Assembly: GCF_009765705.1 (NCBI RefSeq)
Contig: NZ_LMUX01000017.1
Span: 517,516-581,515, forward strand
DNA: 64,000 nt
Source: Burkholderia sp. L27(2015)
GTDB taxonomy: Bacteria; Pseudomonadota; Gammaproteobacteria; Burkholderiales; Burkholderiaceae
Direction: 5' to 3'
Positions 61,675 to 64,000 of this stretch are shown piece by piece; the first letter of the stretch is position 1, and the number at the start of each line of letters is the position of its first letter. Below the pieces are notes generated by a model that worked only from the letters and a program-made list of their open reading frames with translations, was not told where the DNA came from and made no database searches. The position numbers were made by a program, and so were the translations under genes.

Positions 61675-61992
61675 ATGATCCATAACTTGTATTTGACTGG
61701 TGTGCTGTTGGCGGCCGTGGCTCTGTACTTGCTTCCGGCATTGATCGCCGACGACCGCAAACGCGCCGATACCTTGGCGTTGGCCCTGTTCAATTTCGCA
61801 TTCGGCTGGACGGTGGTGGGCTGGGTGATGGCCTTGCGCTGGGCGCTGCAACCGGTCTCGCAAGCCGACGTGGCTCGCCTGGTAGTGATGACCCGGCGTG
61901 AAAAGACCGAGGCGCTGTTTGCGGCGATTGCAACGCGCGCACAGCGACGCGATGCGGCTCAGGGTGCAAACCGGGCCACCAAGACCATCTGA
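61675..61992 (+). CDS. small membrane protein of the Imm_superinfect type
   Basis: The 105-residue protein has two TM helices. The pattern LYLLPALIADDRKR, then LALALFNFAFGWTVVGWVMALRWAL, matches the short Imm_superinfect family (named after phage T4 Imm, which blocks DNA entry of a second phage). Most bacterial members have no known role. A basic 35-residue C-terminal tail follows. ATG 61675 has AGGA eight bases upstream. It follows ftsK on the same strand. Confidence 0.7.
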   Translation: MIHNLYLTGVLLAAVALYLLPALIADDRKRADTLALALFNFAFGWTVVGWVMALRWALQPVSQADVARLVVMTRREKTEALFAAIATRAQRRDAAQGANRATKTI

Positions 61993-62107
61993 TGGCGACC
62001 CGCTTGGCTGTGGTTGTCGATGGAATCGCGCTCGGCGTCATTGTCGAGCGTTGAGACTGCCACGATCGTCAGGATTGTGGCCGCAGGCGAGCACAGTGAG
62101 TGCGCAG

Positions 62108-63022
62108 TTAGTGGTTGGCCTGTAACGCCGGCACTCGCGCGTACACGTCCGTGATCCAGTCGATGAACAACCGCAGCTTGCGCGATAAATGCCGATTGGG
62201 CGGATACAGGATCGAAACCGGTCGCGATGGCGAGAGGCAATCCTTCAGAATCTCGCACAATTCGCCGCTCTCGGTGTATCGATCCAGCGAGTAATGCGAT
62301 CCCTTCATGATGCCCAGCCCCGCGAGGCCACAGGCCAGGTAGCAATTCGCATCGCTGAGCGCGACTTGCCCCTTCATGTAAATCGACTCGATCTTGCCGT
62401 CGACCATGAAATCCCAGGCCTGGACACGCCCTGAAGTACTCGAAACGTAATTCACGGCGATATGGTTTTTCAAATCATCCAGCGTGGTCGGCGTGCCATA
62501 TTTCTTGAGATACGAGGGCGCAGCCACGATCACGCCAGTAAAGCTCCCGATGCGCTTGGCAATCAGCCCCGAGTCCGCCAGCTCGCCGACCCGAATGACG
62601 CAATCCACGCCCTCCTCGACAATGTCGATCTGCCGGTCGGTGAGTGCCATCTCCACTTCGATCTCCGGATAGGCGTTCAGGAATTCCGGCAAAGCGGGAA
62701 TGACGATCGTGTTGGCCATCAGCGCCGGCAGGCTGACTTTGATTTTTCCGCGCGGACTGATCTTGGCGCTCGATAACGAAGCTTCCATATCGTCGACGTC
62801 GCCCAGGACTTTTACGCAGCGTTCGTAGTAAATCTGGCCGTCTTCAGTGATGCTGATCTTGCGGGTGGTCCGGTTGAGCAGACGAGTGCCCAGATGCTCC
62901 TCCAGCACTTGCACGGTGCGCGAGACGCTGGGCGGGGGAAGCTGGAGCACATCGGCGGCTTTGGTAAAACTACCGGATTCGACCACCCGGACAAAGACTT
63001 TCATCGCACCAAACACATCCAT
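62108..63022 (-). CDS. LysR-family regulator, CrgA-like (paralogue 1 of a tandem pair)
   Basis: The 304-residue protein has the helix-turn-helix region LQLPPPSVSRTVQVLEEHLGTRLLNRTTRK and a CrgA-type effector domain ending LYPPNRHLSRKLRLFIDWI. GAGGA lies seven bases before ATG 63022. It is followed by 115 bases with no gene, and the next gene on its upstream side is a close relative (63169 to the window edge). Target unknown. Confidence 0.92.
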   Translation of the reverse strand: MDVFGAMKVFVRVVESGSFTKAADVLQLPPPSVSRTVQVLEEHLGTRLLNRTTRKISITEDGQIYYERCVKVLGDVDDMEASLSSAKISPRGKIKVSLPALMANTIVIPALPEFLNAYPEIEVEMALTDRQIDIVEEGVDCVIRVGELADSGLIAKRIGSFTGVIVAAPSYLKKYGTPTTLDDLKNHIAVNYVSSTSGRVQAWDFMVDGKIESIYMKGQVALSDANCYLACGLAGLGIMKGSHYSLDRYTESGELCEILKDCLSPSRPVSILYPPNRHLSRKLRLFIDWITDVYARVPALQANH

Positions 63023-63094
63023 TATCTTTCCTCTTTTTTTAATTGATATCGCCTCGGAATCCAGTCTCGATGCGGGTTACTGCGCGCGCGTGGG

Positions 63095-63174
63095 TTACAG
63101 CCCCAGTTACAGCCACAGCTGCAGCGCCCATTACAGCGCCCAGTTGCGGCCTGAGCCGCAGCGCTTACTTACAG
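63095..63174. repeat. imperfect TTACAGC repeats between tandem LysR genes
   Basis: TTACAG occurs at 63095, 63107, 63131 and 63169 with similar CAGCGCCCA surroundings, a degenerate short repeat in the spacer between the two LysR genes. Confidence 0.4.
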
Positions 63175-64000
63175 CACAGTAGCGACTTCCCCCGCTACTT
63201 CAGCGACACCATGCCGGTCCGACGCATCGGGTGACACCGTTGGCATGCACGATTTCTCCGCGTCCTCGCGCCCCGATAACAACGGACATCCCTCGAACAC
63301 TTCGGCAACCCAGTCGACAAACACCCGCACCTTGGGCGACAAATGGCGGTTATGCGGATAGACGGCGGAAATGGGTATCGGCGTGGGCCGCCACTGCGCA
63401 AGCACTTCCTTGAGCCGGCCTGAGCGCAAGTGCGGCAATACCATGAAGCTGGCCAGTTGAATCATGCCTAGCCCTTCGAGCCCGCAGGTGAGGTAAGCGT
63501 CCGCATCGTTGAGGGCCACCATGCCCGTCATTTTGACTTCAACCGGTTTGCCGTCGACCGTGAATTCGAAACCACGCGTGCGGCCCGTACGGCTGTGAAA
63601 GTAATTGATCGCGACATGCTGCTCGAGATCCGCCACGCTCAGCGGTTCGCCGAATTTGGCGAAATAAGCCGGGGTTGCGCAGGTGACTGTACGAAATGCG
63701 CCCACGCGGCGCGCGACCAGGCTCGAATCCTCCAGCGAGCCGACGCGGATGACGCAATCGACACCTTCCTGGATCAGATCGACCGGCTTGTCGCCCAGGC
63801 CTATCATCAGATCGATGTCCGGATAGCGGTTACGAAAATCGGTCAACGCGGGCAACAGCAGCAGGCGCCCAATCGAGCCCGGCATGTCCACGCGCAATTT
63901 GCCATGCGGCGGCCGGCTTCCATAGGCCAGCGACGACTCCGTTTCTTCGACGTCCGCGAGTATTCGTACGCACCGCTCATAGTAGGCGGCGCCCTCCGGG
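63169..64000 (-). CDS. LysR-family regulator, CrgA-like (paralogue 2), N-terminus cut by window edge
   Basis: The frame is open from 64000 to the stop at 63169. The visible part starts late in the DNA-binding/linker region (YYERCVRILADVEETESSLAYG) and holds the whole effector domain (LRVDMPGSIGRLLLLPALTDF, EGVDCVIRVGSLEDSSLVARRVG, YPHNRHLSPKVRVFVDWVAEVF). It is clearly similar to the gene at 62108-63022, so the two are tandem paralogues. A 30-residue tail follows the shared core. An ATG at 63886 is internal and not the start. Confidence 0.9.
   Translation of the reverse strand, partial: PEGAAYYERCVRILADVEETESSLAYGSRPPHGKLRVDMPGSIGRLLLLPALTDFRNRYPDIDLMIGLGDKPVDLIQEGVDCVIRVGSLEDSSLVARRVGAFRTVTCATPAYFAKFGEPLSVADLEQHVAINYFHSRTGRTRGFEFTVDGKPVEVKMTGMVALNDADAYLTCGLEGLGMIQLASFMVLPHLRSGRLKEVLAQWRPTPIPISAVYPHNRHLSPKVRVFVDWVAEVFEGCPLLSGREDAEKSCMPTVSPDASDRHGVAEVAGEVATVL

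Overview
The window looks like chromosomal DNA from a Burkholderiaceae bacterium (Burkholderia, Paraburkholderia or Caballeronia type). The reasons are moderately high G+C, a Burkholderia-type trimeric porin, a DUF4148 protein, very many LysR regulators (six intact or partial plus one broken), aldo/keto reductases and SDRs, and a B-type haem-copper oxidase operon. No rRNA, tRNA, CRISPR array, integrase or intact insertion sequence was seen. The genus is inferred from gene content only.

Layout, left to right. 0-5 kb: the start of a maleate isomerase gene facing a decayed LysR gene, then a glutathione transferase, a porin and a LysR regulator, followed by a gene-poor 785-base gap holding two DnaA-box-like motifs. 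5-10 kb: a VOC protein, a membrane-anchored cytochrome c followed by a secreted beta-propeller, an SDR, and an aldo/keto reductase facing a LysR gene. 10.6-15.7 kb: a cyclic-di-GMP module of YfiR-YfiN-YfiB type, followed on the same strand by a TPR/glycosyltransferase-like protein with eleven 34-residue repeats. 15.8-20.6 kb: HxlR regulator, NmrA-like protein, EmrB-type exporter and a second MFS exporter. 21-28 kb: two aldo/keto reductases, a LysR regulator, a DUF4148 protein and a large FAD/Fe-S dehydrogenase. 28-34 kb: a permease-adaptor-outer membrane factor RND pump. 34-40 kb: a PaoABC-like molybdenum aldehyde oxidoreductase without a visible Tat signal, its LysR neighbour and an SDR.

40-45.2 kb: a complete MarR-outer membrane factor-EmrA-EmrB operon. 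Two palindromes with the same core lie in front of marR and in front of the channel gene, which predicts autoregulation. 45-51 kb: a VOC protein preceded by a long near-perfect hairpin, a chemotaxis receptor, an SDR and the two ethanolamine ammonia-lyase subunits. 51-56 kb: a tightly overlapping six-gene operon encoding a ba3-like cytochrome oxidase (subunits I, II and a single-span small protein) with three c-type cytochromes that together carry seven CxxCH haem sites. 56-64 kb: an inositol-monophosphatase-like protein with altered active-site motifs, a TetR regulator, an FtsK translocase, a small Imm_superinfect-like membrane protein, and two tandem LysR paralogues, the last cut by the window edge.

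The main themes are efflux (two EmrB paralogues, one RND pump, one extra MFS exporter), periplasmic electron transfer, and dense local transcriptional control. No single undescribed system is obvious. The most testable points are the shared MarR operator, the oxidase operon with seven c-haems and no dehydrogenase, the Yfi module joined to a TPR-glycosyltransferase, the Pao-like enzyme lacking a Tat signal, and the 20-bp hairpin at 45.8 kb.
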